64,000 nucleotides of DNA from Rhodococcus sp. 06-235-1A. GTDB lineage: Bacteria > Actinomycetota > Actinomycetes > Mycobacteriales > Mycobacteriaceae. Below the pieces are notes generated by a model. That model was given only the letters and a program-made list of their open reading frames with translations. It searched no databases and was not told the origin of the DNA. The position numbers and the translations under genes are program-made. Where the stretch lies: NCBI RefSeq assembly GCF_002258785.1, contig NZ_NOYI01000003.1, positions 372,001-436,000 of the forward strand, written 5' to 3'. Positions 1-8,053 of the stretch are shown piece by piece (the first letter of the stretch is position 1; each line of letters starts with the position of its first letter).

Positions 1-1
1 A

Positions 2-322
2 TTGTTCTTGCTCTCGTTCGCCGGTATCCCGCTCACCAGCGGCTTCATCGGTAAGTTCGCGGTGTTCAGCGCGGCCTCGGGTGCCGGGGGAGCAGCACTG
101 GTCGTGGTCGGTGTGGTGTGCAGCGCGATCGCGGCGTTCTTCTACGTGAGAGTGATAGTGCTGATGTTCTTCACCGATCCCACGGACCGGACCGTCACAA
201 TGGTGCGTCCTACCGCGTCGGTGTCATGCGCGATCGGGGTCTCGGTGGTCGTCACCGTGGCACTGGGAGTCTTTCCTCAGCCCGTTCTCGATATCGCCAC
301 GAGAGCTGGTGACTTCCTCTAG
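2..322 (+). CDS. nuoN: NADH-quinone oxidoreductase subunit N, C-terminal fragment
   Basis: This is the last 106 codons of a membrane subunit of respiratory complex I, cut by the left window edge. NuoN is one of the antiporter-like proton-pumping subunits of the NDH-1 membrane arm. The visible part opens with the conserved stretch FAGIPLTSGFIGKF, typical of NuoN/NuoM-type subunits. Two hydrophobic segments follow (about residues 30-57 and 72-92), the first ending in FFYVRVIVLMFF. The reading frame is open to the edge, so the apparent TTG start is not a real start. As nuoN normally ends the nuo operon, the rest of that operon probably lies to the left. The call is firm for the family; N versus M rests on the short C-terminal tail and its terminal position. 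Confidence 0.88.
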   Translation: MFLLSFAGIPLTSGFIGKFAVFSAASGAGGAALVVVGVVCSAIAAFFYVRVIVLMFFTDPTDRTVTMVRPTASVSCAIGVSVVVTVALGVFPQPVLDIATRAGDFL

Positions 323-333
323 CTCGTACGGGC

Positions 334-813
334 CTACTTCGCGGACTTCATTCGCTGCTTCCACGTGTGCGAGCCCGTGCCGATCGGGATCCCACCGATG
401 GCTCCGGAGAGGCCGAACGACGGCATGTTGACGTAGATCGCTTCACTGTTCTGTGCTGTCGCCGTATAGGTTTCGTGCCATACCCCGACATGGCCGGTTG
501 CAGCGACCGATCGGTTGAAGGCGCGCCAGGCGGGCGCATGAGGTGCGTCGGGATCGGAGGCGAATCGCGTCAGGTCTTCCGCGTTGCGCCAATAGCTGAC
601 CAGCATGGTGGTGCGGCCCACCCACGAGTGGTAGCCGAGCAGTCCGGAGGCGGGATCCTGCTCGAGATGGCTGAGCATCCGCGGCATCGCGCGCACCGCG
701 GGAAGCCAGGAGCGAACGGCAAGGGGATTGTTGATGCGCATTCCGATGAGGAAGACCGTGACGGTGTCGCGGTCGGCGTCGACCGTGCGGCGGCCGTCGA
801 TGATGGGTTGCAT
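334..813 (-). CDS. DUF4188 family protein
   Basis: The 159-residue product resembles the DUF4188 family (monooxygenase-like, ferredoxin-fold proteins of unknown reaction). Visible features are an N-terminal strand DTVTVFLIGMRINN, a central SGLLGYHSWVGRTTMLVSYW segment and a C-terminal NMPSFGLSGAIGG motif. I placed the start at the ATG at 813, which has a GGGA tract upstream. An in-frame ATG at 870 would add 19 residues unlike the family, and it lies in the regulatory region. The gene is divergent from a TetR regulator and is probably its target. Enzymatic function is not known to me. Confidence 0.82.
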   Translation of the reverse strand: MQPIIDGRRTVDADRDTVTVFLIGMRINNPLAVRSWLPAVRAMPRMLSHLEQDPASGLLGYHSWVGRTTMLVSYWRNAEDLTRFASDPDAPHAPAWRAFNRSVAATGHVGVWHETYTATAQNSEAIYVNMPSFGLSGAIGGIPIGTGSHTWKQRMKSAK

Positions 814-853
814 GACGTGTTCCCGTCTGTTCGGGTGTCGAGCGATTGGTATG

Positions 854-876
854 ACACTGTTATAAAACACTGTTAT
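854..876. promoter_or_regulatory. Direct-repeat operator candidate between the DUF4188 gene and tetR
   Basis: The decamer ACACTGTTAT occurs twice, at 854-863 and 867-876, 13 bp apart, in the AT-rich spacer between two divergent genes. The half-sites also give a partial inverted symmetry around TATAAAA. This is where a TetR repressor would control itself and its neighbour. The repeats are read directly; binding is inferred. Confidence 0.5.
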
Positions 877-890
877 GGTAAGTTTCGCAA

Positions 891-1484
891 GTGGCGAGAC
901 CCAGAATTCACGATGCCGAACTGCGCACCCGGCTACTCGAGGCCGCGGCGGAAAGCGTTGCTCAACACGGCGTCGACTCGCTGTCCCTCCGTAAGCTGGC
1001 TGCCGCGCAGGGCACCTCGACCACGGCCATCTATTCGCTGTTCGGTGGTCGCGCCGAGTTGCTGGTCGCTCTGTTCGCTGCGTCGTTCTCGAGTTTCGGT
1101 GATGCCCAGCGGCAGGTGCCGGTCACCAGCGACCCCGAGGTCGATCTGCGCGAACTCGGCGTTGCCTACCGGCACTGGGCTATGCACAACCCGCACCTGT
1201 ACGCGGTGATGTTCGGCGGCGTACTCGGTTCGGTCGATGTATCCGAAGAGGCACAACTCGCCGCCGCAGCGATGGACCCGCTTCGGGCCGCGGTAGCGCG
1301 CGCCGTCGAGTCCGGCACCATGAGCGGCGCATCGGTCGACGTGATCAGCCATTCGTTCTGGGCTATCGTGCACGGCCTCGTGTCGTTGGAGTTGGCGATG
1401 CCGACGAACCTCGACGACGAGACTCGTCGTGAAACGTTCGAAGCCGGGACGGAGTCGGTGTTACGAGGGTGGACGCGTCAGTAG
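891..1484 (+). CDS. TetR/AcrR family regulator with WHG-type C-terminal domain
   Basis: A 197-residue one-component repressor. The TetR helix-turn-helix occupies about residues 8-55, with recognition region LRKLAAAQGTSTTAIYSLFG. The C-terminal ligand domain carries FWAIVHGLVSLEL (about residues 160-172), the hallmark of the WHG/TetR_C_13 subgroup. The start is a GTG with no clear ribosome-binding site. The gene is divergent from the DUF4188 gene, with a direct-repeat operator candidate between them, so autoregulation and control of that gene are likely. Its 3' end overlaps the convergent DUF218 gene by 7 bp. The ligand is unknown. Confidence 0.9.
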   Translation: MARPRIHDAELRTRLLEAAAESVAQHGVDSLSLRKLAAAQGTSTTAIYSLFGGRAELLVALFAASFSSFGDAQRQVPVTSDPEVDLRELGVAYRHWAMHNPHLYAVMFGGVLGSVDVSEEAQLAAAAMDPLRAAVARAVESGTMSGASVDVISHSFWAIVHGLVSLELAMPTNLDDETRRETFEAGTESVLRGWTRQ

Positions 1485-2398
1485 GTGCGCGGTATCCCGA
1501 GGATCTTGGTGGCGTCGACGGTCATGCCCAACCGTGCCGTCGGAGCGAGGGCAGGCAGATCCGGGACATCGTCGGGAGTGGATGTCGCAGCACCGATCAC
1601 GTCGGCGCCAGCAATCTCGAAATCGGAGATCGCTCGCCGAAGATGGCTGGGAGTTGTTGCGAGCAGAAGATTCTCAGCACCGATCTCTGAGGCCAGCGAG
1701 GTGGCGCGCTGTGCGTTCTGCACCGTCGAATTCGCGGTGGCCTCGGTATGAATGCGCTCGTTCGCGATCTCGTTGTCGATCAGCCACTTCTGCATCGCTT
1801 CGGCCTCGGTGATGCCACTCTGCGGATTCCCGCCGGTGACGATGATGGGTGACTCGGGCGAACGCTCTGCCACCGCGACGGCGGAGCGGAGCCGCTCGAC
1901 CAACTCCGGGGCCATACTGCCGTCGCTGTTCAGGCCGAGACCGAGTACCACGATCGCGGTACGCGGTCCTTCGGTGGACGGTGCGAAGTCGATCGTCCGG
2001 GTCGCGGCGTCGTCGATGACGGCAATGGCCCGCTCCACCGCATCGGCGAGCGCGGGAGACAGGGAGCGCAGGCGGGCCGAGTGTTGCGCCCGCGTGGCGG
2101 CGTCATCGGTTGCGTTGGCGTAGAACGTTTGCAGCGCTGCCACATTGGCATCGTTCGGTGCGGTCGCGGCAACCGCGTCCAGTGCCGCGAACCCGGCGTC
2201 GTAGCGACCCTTGACCAGGGCATTCTGCGCATCGTTGTACTGCTGCGCGTCGGCCGAACGGGCTGCGTCAGCGACGGTTGTCGGGGCCGATGCGTCGGGC
2301 TCGGCGACCGCCGTGGTCGAGCCGAAACCGACGGCGAGCGCGGCGGCGCAGGACACCACGGCAACGCGAACGGTCGGTCGTACTCGGCCTTGTCGCAC
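1478..2398 (-). CDS. Secreted YdcF/DUF218 (ElyC/SanA) family protein
   Basis: About 306 residues. An N-terminal hydrophobic stretch (VAVVSCAAALAVGFG, ending TTAVAEP) looks like a Sec signal peptide. The C-terminal half is a DUF218 domain with AIVVLGLGLNSDG, IIVTGGNPQSGITEAEAM and LLLATTPSHLRRA. Family members are implicated in cell-envelope polymer metabolism; the reaction is unsettled. The middle (about residues 45-130) is Ala-rich and helical. I prefer the GTG at 2398, preceded by AAGAGG and giving a compact signal peptide. A GTG at 2437 would add 13 residues but coincides with a likely -10 (TAGGGT, minus strand, 2436-2441). Confidence 0.85.
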   Translation of the reverse strand: MRQGRVRPTVRVAVVSCAAALAVGFGSTTAVAEPDASAPTTVADAARSADAQQYNDAQNALVKGRYDAGFAALDAVAATAPNDANVAALQTFYANATDDAATRAQHSARLRSLSPALADAVERAIAVIDDAATRTIDFAPSTEGPRTAIVVLGLGLNSDGSMAPELVERLRSAVAVAERSPESPIIVTGGNPQSGITEAEAMQKWLIDNEIANERIHTEATANSTVQNAQRATSLASEIGAENLLLATTPSHLRRAISDFEIAGADVIGAATSTPDDVPDLPALAPTARLGMTVDATKILGIPRTY

Positions 2399-2534
2399 TA
2401 CTGACGTCCTCTTCGAGCGATGACGGGTTTCCGCCACCCTAGCTCAATTCGGGGCCAGTGTGACTGGTGTGAGCAGAGTTGTGCGAGTTACACGAATGTA
2501 CTTCTGAGCAGGCACTCGTCCGCCCGGCAGAGAG

Positions 2535-2789
2535 TCACAGAGTGACGGGGGCGCGTCCGCGGTCGGCCGGTTCGATGGTCACCTCGGCGTCGGGAAGAAA
2601 GACTCGCTCGGTCGTCGTGGTTCCGTCGACGCCGTCGGTGACCGTCACCGCGACGCTCTCGGCAACCTGACCCGCGCTTTCGATGAACCCGGTCGCGACA
2701 CCTTCCTCGATGAGCAGATGATCACCCACCAACAGAAGAAGCTCGTCCGCCGTCACCGTCCGTCTGCCGCCCACATCTTCGATAGTCAT
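2535..2789 (-). CDS. Hypothetical 84-residue protein
   Basis: A small acidic protein rich in Val, Glu and Thr, probably cytosolic, with no membrane segment or recognisable motif. The ATG at 2789 is preceded by GGTGGAG at good spacing, so translation is credible. It is divergent from the DinB-like gene, with 58 bp between the starts. The frame stays open upstream to 3707, but that extension is antisense to the DinB gene and has shadow-like composition, so I rejected it. No function can be assigned. Confidence 0.62.
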   Translation of the reverse strand: MTIEDVGGRRTVTADELLLLVGDHLLIEEGVATGFIESAGQVAESVAVTVTDGVDGTTTTERVFLPDAEVTIEPADRGRAPVTL

Positions 2790-2847
2790 GGACTCCACCG
2801 TAATGCGCTGCGCTGCAGCGTGCCCTCGCATGTTCGACAATCGGTGC

Positions 2848-3378
2848 ATGACCGAACAGCGGAAGACATGGACCGCGCCCGCACCCGAACCGGTGGACGG
2901 TCCGCTCGTCGGTGACGACAGACCGATTCTCGAAGGAATGCTGCGCTGGCATCGAGCGACGCTGCTGAACATCTGTGCCGGTGCCGATGCCGAACAGCTG
3001 GCGCGACGACCGTTTTCGAACTCGACGCTTTCGCTGCTCGGATTGGTTCGCCACCTCGCCAAGGTCGAACGCATCTGGTTTCGAGAGCGATTGGCGTCGA
3101 TGTCGTTCGACCCGATGTACGACGCGTCCTTGGGCAAGGACTCCGACTTTCTCGGCGCGGCTGCAACCAGTGCCGAGTCCGACTTCGCGCGATTCGCCGC
3201 CGAGTGCGCCGCGTCGGACGACGTCGCGGCCCGACACTCGTTCGAGGAGCTGGTCGATTTTCGGGGTGGGCCGATGTCGCTTCGGATGGTGTACGTGCAC
3301 ATGATCGGCGAGTACGCGCGGCACAACGGACACGCGGACATCATTCGCGAACAGATCGATGGAGTCGTCGGCCGCTGA
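2848..3378 (+). CDS. DinB superfamily (DUF664) protein
   Basis: A 176-residue four-helix-bundle protein of the DinB/DUF664 type, a family that includes thiol-dependent metal enzymes of mycothiol-producing bacteria. Candidate metal-ligand histidines appear in the usual places: LRWHRATLL near residue 30, LVRHLAKVERIWF near 65, and the C-terminal MIGEYARHNGHADIIRE near 155. I chose the ATG at 2848; a GTG-free ATG at 2788 would add 20 residues of poor family likeness. The hexamer GACAAT lies 6 nt before this ATG, so the transcript may be leaderless. The substrate is unknown. Confidence 0.82.
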   Translation: MTEQRKTWTAPAPEPVDGPLVGDDRPILEGMLRWHRATLLNICAGADAEQLARRPFSNSTLSLLGLVRHLAKVERIWFRERLASMSFDPMYDASLGKDSDFLGAAATSAESDFARFAAECAASDDVAARHSFEELVDFRGGPMSLRMVYVHMIGEYARHNGHADIIREQIDGVVGR

Positions 3379-3429
3379 GGGCATAGCGTAGACACACGAC
3401 CCGCCCCCCATACGGAAGAAGGTGTTTCG

Positions 3430-4956
3430 GTGACCGACTCCGATGCAGGATTCGACCCGACCTCGCTACAGCCGTCGTTGTTCGTCGACGGCCGATGGGA
3501 GAGGTCCGGTGACGGCGGAACCCGCGACATCGTGAACCCCGCCGACGGCAGCACGGTTGCCGTCGTGGACGAGGCCACACCGGACGACGCTCTCCGCGCG
3601 GTGGCAGCCGCGCGGGCGGCGTTCGACGACGGGCCGTGGCGTTCGGTGACGGTGGGCGAGCGCAGCGATCTGCTCAACCGCATTGCCGATCTGCTCCAAC
3701 GGGACAAGGCGAAGTTGGCTCACATCGAGACTCTCGATACCGGAAAGACGTTCGGCGAGAGCGAGATCGACATCGACGACGTCACATCGGTCTTCCGCTT
3801 CTACGCCGATCTCGCAGTGGTGCAGTCGGATCGGATGATCGATGTCGACCGCCCCGAAATCCTCAGCCGAGTGGTGCACGAGCCGATCGGCGTGTGCGTC
3901 ATGATCGCGCCGTGGAACTACCCACTGCTGCAGATCTCCTGGAAGATCGCCCCTGCCTTGGCCGCCGGGTGCACGATGGTGCTCAAACCGAGCGAGGTGA
4001 CTCCGCTCAGCACCATCGCGTTCACCAAGCTCGTGGAAGAAGCCGGGGTTCCCGCGGGTGTGGTCAATCTGCTGCAGGGCAGCGGCGCGGTCCTCGGAGA
4101 TGCGCTCACCAGGAACCGCGACGTCGATTTCATCTCCTTCACCGGCGGACTGGCGACAGGCAGACACATCCTGGCCGCGGCCGCCGAGAACGTCACCAAG
4201 GTGGCCGTCGAACTCGGCGGCAAGAATCCACACATCGTGTTCGCCGATGCGGTGGCAGACGAGCAGTCGTTCGCCGACTCGGTCGACAACGTGCTGACCG
4301 GAGTGTTTCTGCACTCGGGTCAGGTGTGCTCGGCGGGCACGCGGTTGATCATCGAGGAGTCCGTGGCCGACCGTTTCGTCGCCGCCGTCGCCGAGCGCGC
4401 GAAGACCATCGTCATCGGGCCGGGCATGGACCCGGCGAGCGAGACCGGACCGCTGGTGTCGCAGGCCCAGCGCGAGAAGATCGAGGGTTTCGTTGCGGGC
4501 GGCATCGACGAGGGGGCGACATTGGTTGTCGGCGGAACGCGGCCGGACGATCCGGCTCTGGACAAGGGTAGCTATTTTCTGCCGACGATTTTCGACCACT
4601 GCAATCGGTCCATGAATATCGTGCAGGAGGAGACGTTCGGGCCCATACTCACTGTGGAGCGTTTCGACACCGAGGCCGAAGCACTCCTTCTGGGTAACGA
4701 TACGAATTACGGTCTCGCCGCGGGAGTTCGGACGTCCGACGCCGCGCGAGGCGAAAGAATGGTGCGTGGGCTCCGCCATGGCACGGTGTGGCTCAACGAC
4801 TTCGGTGTCTACACGGCGGCCGCGGAATGGGGCGGTTTCAAGCAGTCAGGCAACGGTCGCGAACTCGGTCCGTCCGGTATGTCCGAATATCAAGAAGCGA
4901 AACACATTTGGCACAACACCTCACCGACCGCGGCGGGGTGGTTCGGTACCCGATAG
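3430..4956 (+). CDS. Aldehyde dehydrogenase, betaine-aldehyde-dehydrogenase-like
   Basis: A 508-residue NAD(P)-dependent aldehyde dehydrogenase of normal length. The general base is Glu261 in VELGGKNPH and the nucleophile is Cys300 in SGQVCSAGTR. The oxyanion region IAPWNYPLLQ and the C-terminal EETFGPILTV and NGRELGPSGMSEYQEAK segments fit the BetB/gamma-aminobutyraldehyde branch. The GTG start follows GAAGG. It leads a same-strand run with an APC permease (25-bp gap) and a GMC oxidoreductase, a pairing that suggests two-step oxidation of an imported alcohol such as choline to an acid such as glycine betaine. The dehydrogenase call is certain; the substrate is inferred from context. Confidence 0.93.
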   Translation: MTDSDAGFDPTSLQPSLFVDGRWERSGDGGTRDIVNPADGSTVAVVDEATPDDALRAVAAARAAFDDGPWRSVTVGERSDLLNRIADLLQRDKAKLAHIETLDTGKTFGESEIDIDDVTSVFRFYADLAVVQSDRMIDVDRPEILSRVVHEPIGVCVMIAPWNYPLLQISWKIAPALAAGCTMVLKPSEVTPLSTIAFTKLVEEAGVPAGVVNLLQGSGAVLGDALTRNRDVDFISFTGGLATGRHILAAAAENVTKVAVELGGKNPHIVFADAVADEQSFADSVDNVLTGVFLHSGQVCSAGTRLIIEESVADRFVAAVAERAKTIVIGPGMDPASETGPLVSQAQREKIEGFVAGGIDEGATLVVGGTRPDDPALDKGSYFLPTIFDHCNRSMNIVQEETFGPILTVERFDTEAEALLLGNDTNYGLAAGVRTSDAARGERMVRGLRHGTVWLNDFGVYTAAAEWGGFKQSGNGRELGPSGMSEYQEAKHIWHNTSPTAAGWFGTR

Positions 4957-4981
4957 TACGAGATCGGAAAGGCCGTCGACC

Positions 4982-6493
4982 ATGGCACTACTGAACGACA
5001 ATTCGAGCGGAATGGACGACTTCGGCTACAAGGAGTCACTCGATCGAAGTCTCGGCAAATTCGCCAGCTTCGCCGCGGGCGTCAGCTACATCTCCATTCT
5101 CACCGGCACGTTCCAGCTGTTCTACTTCGGTTTCGGCACCGCCGGGCCGGCGTACCTGTGGTCGTGGCCTGCAGTCTTCGTCGGCCAACTCTGCGTGGCA
5201 CTGTGCTTCATGGAGTTGGCCGCGAAGTATCCGGTGGCAGGGTCGGTGTACAACTGGGCGAAGCTGTTGGGCCGCAGAATCGTCGGGTGGTCGGCGGGTT
5301 GGCTGATGCTCACGGCATCGATCGTGACCCTGGCCGCTGTCGCCCTCGCGCTGCAGCTCAATTTGCCACGCATCTGGAGCGGATTTCAGATCATCGGTGA
5401 CGGCAGCGGTGCCCGAGATTTCGCGGCCAACGCAGTGCTGCTGGGTGCGATTCTGATCGCCATCACCACCACGATCAACGCCCTCGGCGTTCGACTGATG
5501 GCGATGATCAACAGTGCGGGTGTGTTCATCGAACTCATCGCTGCCGTTCTCATCGCGATCCTGCTCGCGGCCAACATCACTCGGGGGCCCGAGGTGTTCT
5601 TCTCCACCAACGGCTACGGAGCCGGCGAGAGCGGCGGCTACCTCGGTGCCTTCCTTGTTGCGTCCCTGGCGTCGGGTTACGTGATGTACGGATTCGACAC
5701 CGCTAGCTCGCTCGGCGAGGAAACGGTGGAACCTCGGCGCACCGCCCCCAAAGCGATCTTTCGCGCCATCCTCGCCTCGTTCGTCATCGGCGGAGCCATC
5801 CTGGTGTTCGCCGTAATGGCCGCGCCGGACCTGAACGATCCTTCCCTCGGCAGCCCCGACGGCAGCCTGCAGTCCATCGTCGAATCGGTGATGTGGGGCC
5901 CGTTGGGCACCGTCTTCCTGATCTGCATCGTCATCGCGGTCTTCGTCTGCTCACTGGCAGTGCACACCGCGGCGATCCGGCTCACGTTCGCCATGGCCCG
6001 AGACAACGCGCTGCCCTTCGGCGAGAGTCTGGCCAAGGTGAATCCGAAGACCCAGACCCCGGTCGTGCCCGCGGTGACCATCGGCGTGCTGGCCATCGTC
6101 ATCCTCGTCGTCAACATCGGGCAGCCGCAGATCTTCACGGTCCTCACCTCGATCGCGATCATCATGATCTACCTCGCGTATCTGATGGTCACCGGACCGC
6201 TGTTGGTCAAACGAGTGAAGGGCGAATGGCCGCCGGCAGATCTGAAGCCCGGCGGGTACTTCACGATGGGCAGGTGGGGCCTGCCGATCAACATCGCGGC
6301 AGTGGTGTGGGGCGCAGGGATGGCGATCAACCTCGCCTGGCCACGCGAGGCCGTGTACGGAACTCCCTGGTACAACACGTTCGGTGCGTTCGTCTATATC
6401 GGCGGCATCCTGGGCGTAGGCCTGCTGTGGTACGCAGTCAAGGGACGCAAGCACATCGGCACTCTGAAATCCCATGCCTCCACGGGCAATTAG
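4982..6493 (+). CDS. APC superfamily amino acid/amine permease
   Basis: A 503-residue integral membrane transporter with about 12 hydrophobic segments. The first contains FAAGVSYISILTG, the glycine-rich substrate-site helix of APC carriers; the EETVEPRRTAPKAIF loop after the sixth helix is also typical. The ATG at 4982 follows GGAAAGG at good distance; a longer frame from 4766 overlaps the dehydrogenase and is not believable. It lies between an aldehyde dehydrogenase and a GMC oxidoreductase (12-bp gap to the latter), so it probably imports the alcohol or amine they oxidise. Choline, GABA and ethanolamine are all possible; the sequence alone does not decide. Confidence 0.9.
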   Translation: MALLNDNSSGMDDFGYKESLDRSLGKFASFAAGVSYISILTGTFQLFYFGFGTAGPAYLWSWPAVFVGQLCVALCFMELAAKYPVAGSVYNWAKLLGRRIVGWSAGWLMLTASIVTLAAVALALQLNLPRIWSGFQIIGDGSGARDFAANAVLLGAILIAITTTINALGVRLMAMINSAGVFIELIAAVLIAILLAANITRGPEVFFSTNGYGAGESGGYLGAFLVASLASGYVMYGFDTASSLGEETVEPRRTAPKAIFRAILASFVIGGAILVFAVMAAPDLNDPSLGSPDGSLQSIVESVMWGPLGTVFLICIVIAVFVCSLAVHTAAIRLTFAMARDNALPFGESLAKVNPKTQTPVVPAVTIGVLAIVILVVNIGQPQIFTVLTSIAIIMIYLAYLMVTGPLLVKRVKGEWPPADLKPGGYFTMGRWGLPINIAAVVWGAGMAINLAWPREAVYGTPWYNTFGAFVYIGGILGVGLLWYAVKGRKHIGTLKSHASTGN

Positions 6494-6505
6494 AAGGAGC
6501 GTGCA

Positions 6506-8053
6506 GTGACAGACACCCAGTTCGATTACGTCGTCGCAGGTGGCGGGACGGCGGGGTGTGTCCTCGCTGCCAGGCTGAGCGAGGACCCCTCAGTCAGTGT
6601 CTGCCTCGTCGAAGCAGGCCCCACCGACGTCGGCGACAAGGCAATTCTCGAACTGGTCGAGTGGATGCATCTGCTCGATTCCGGGTACGACTGGGACTAC
6701 CCCGTCGAACCGCAGGAACGCGGCAACAGCTTCATGCGGCATGCGCGCGCGAAAGTGCTCGGTGGCTGCTCCTCGCACAACTCCTGCATCGCATTTCATC
6801 CGCCGGCCGAGACTCTCGACGATTGGGCCGCGTCCGGCGCGACCGGCTGGGGTGCGTCGGACATCCTGCCGTTCGTCGCGCGCGTGGAGAACAACGACAC
6901 CGGCCGCGGTCACGACGGGCCCGTGCGGATACGCGACGTGCCTCCGAACGATCCCTGCGGTGCGGCAGTGCTCGAATCGGCCGCCGGAGTAGGCCTTCCC
7001 ACAGTCGCATTCAACCGCGGAACGCCTGTACTCAACGGTGCGGGTTGGTTTCAGATCAATGCGGGTGAGGACGGCTCGCGTATGTCGACCTCCCATGCGT
7101 ACCTGCACCCGATCATCGGATCGCGGCCCAACCTCGAGGTGCGCACCGACTGCTGGATCAGCGAGATTCTGATCGACGAGTCACTGACCGCGACGGGTGT
7201 GCGGTACCAACGCCCCGACCTGACCGGCTACGACACCGTCTCGGCGCGTCGCGAGGTGATCGTCACCGCCGGTGCCATCGACACGCCGAAGTTGTTGATG
7301 CTCTCCGGAATCGGACCGGCAGCCCAGCTGCAGGAGATGGGGATCACCGTTCGGGTCGATTCACCCGGCGTGGGCGAGAACCTCGACGACCACGTCGAAG
7401 GACTCGTGTTCTGGGAGGCGAGCAAGCCGATGGTCACCACCTCCTCGCAATGGTGGGAAATCGGCGTGTTCGCGCAGACCGATTCGTCACTGAACTATCC
7501 CGACGTCATGATGCATTACGGCAGTGTGCCGTTCGACATGAACACCCTCCGTTGGGGCTATCCGACCACCGACAACGGCTTCTGCCTGACGCCCAACGTG
7601 ACCCAGGGGCGCTCGCGAGGGACTGTTCGATTGCGCAGCAGGGACTTTCGTGATCGGGCCAAGGTGGACCCTCGCTATTTCACCGACCCGGACGGCCACG
7701 ACGACGCGGTGATGCTTGCCGGTCTGAAGCTGGCGCGTGCTATTGCCGCAGACGGTCCACTCGCGGGATGGATCGAACGCGAACTCGCCCCCGGGCCCGA
7801 CGCCGTCACCGACGACGACCTGCTCGATTACGTGCACAAGACGCACAACACGGTCTATCACCCGGCCGGCACTGCCCGGATGGGATCGGTGGACGACGCC
7901 ATGGCCGTGCTCGATCCCGAGCTACGAGTCAAGGGCATCTCGCGTCTGCGCGTGGTCGATGCGTCGGCGATGCCGAAGCTGCCGTACGTCAATCCCAACA
8001 TCACGGTGATGACGATGGCGGAGAAGTGCGCCGACCTGATCCGTGGAGGATAG
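6506..8053 (+). CDS. GMC family oxidoreductase, choline-dehydrogenase-like
   Basis: A 515-residue FAD enzyme of the glucose-methanol-choline family. The FAD-binding motif VVAGGGTAGCVLAARL is at residues 9-24, followed by the EAGP flavin segment and the GMC signature KVLGGCSSHN. The C-terminal catalytic region holds His452 in HPAGTARMG and the NPN motif near 491. A strong AAGGAG precedes the GTG start. It would oxidise a primary alcohol to the aldehyde taken up by the dehydrogenase encoded upstream; choline is the best guess. The N-terminal part fits choline dehydrogenase/oxidase relatives, but many GMC enzymes share these motifs. Confidence 0.92.
   Translation: MTDTQFDYVVAGGGTAGCVLAARLSEDPSVSVCLVEAGPTDVGDKAILELVEWMHLLDSGYDWDYPVEPQERGNSFMRHARAKVLGGCSSHNSCIAFHPPAETLDDWAASGATGWGASDILPFVARVENNDTGRGHDGPVRIRDVPPNDPCGAAVLESAAGVGLPTVAFNRGTPVLNGAGWFQINAGEDGSRMSTSHAYLHPIIGSRPNLEVRTDCWISEILIDESLTATGVRYQRPDLTGYDTVSARREVIVTAGAIDTPKLLMLSGIGPAAQLQEMGITVRVDSPGVGENLDDHVEGLVFWEASKPMVTTSSQWWEIGVFAQTDSSLNYPDVMMHYGSVPFDMNTLRWGYPTTDNGFCLTPNVTQGRSRGTVRLRSRDFRDRAKVDPRYFTDPDGHDDAVMLAGLKLARAIAADGPLAGWIERELAPGPDAVTDDDLLDYVHKTHNTVYHPAGTARMGSVDDAMAVLDPELRVKGISRLRVVDASAMPKLPYVNPNITVMTMAEKCADLIRGG

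Noticed and set aside
2535..3707. A 390-codon minus-strand frame
   Set aside because: Only its last 84 codons have a ribosome-binding site and lie outside another gene. The rest is antisense to the DinB and aldehyde dehydrogenase genes.
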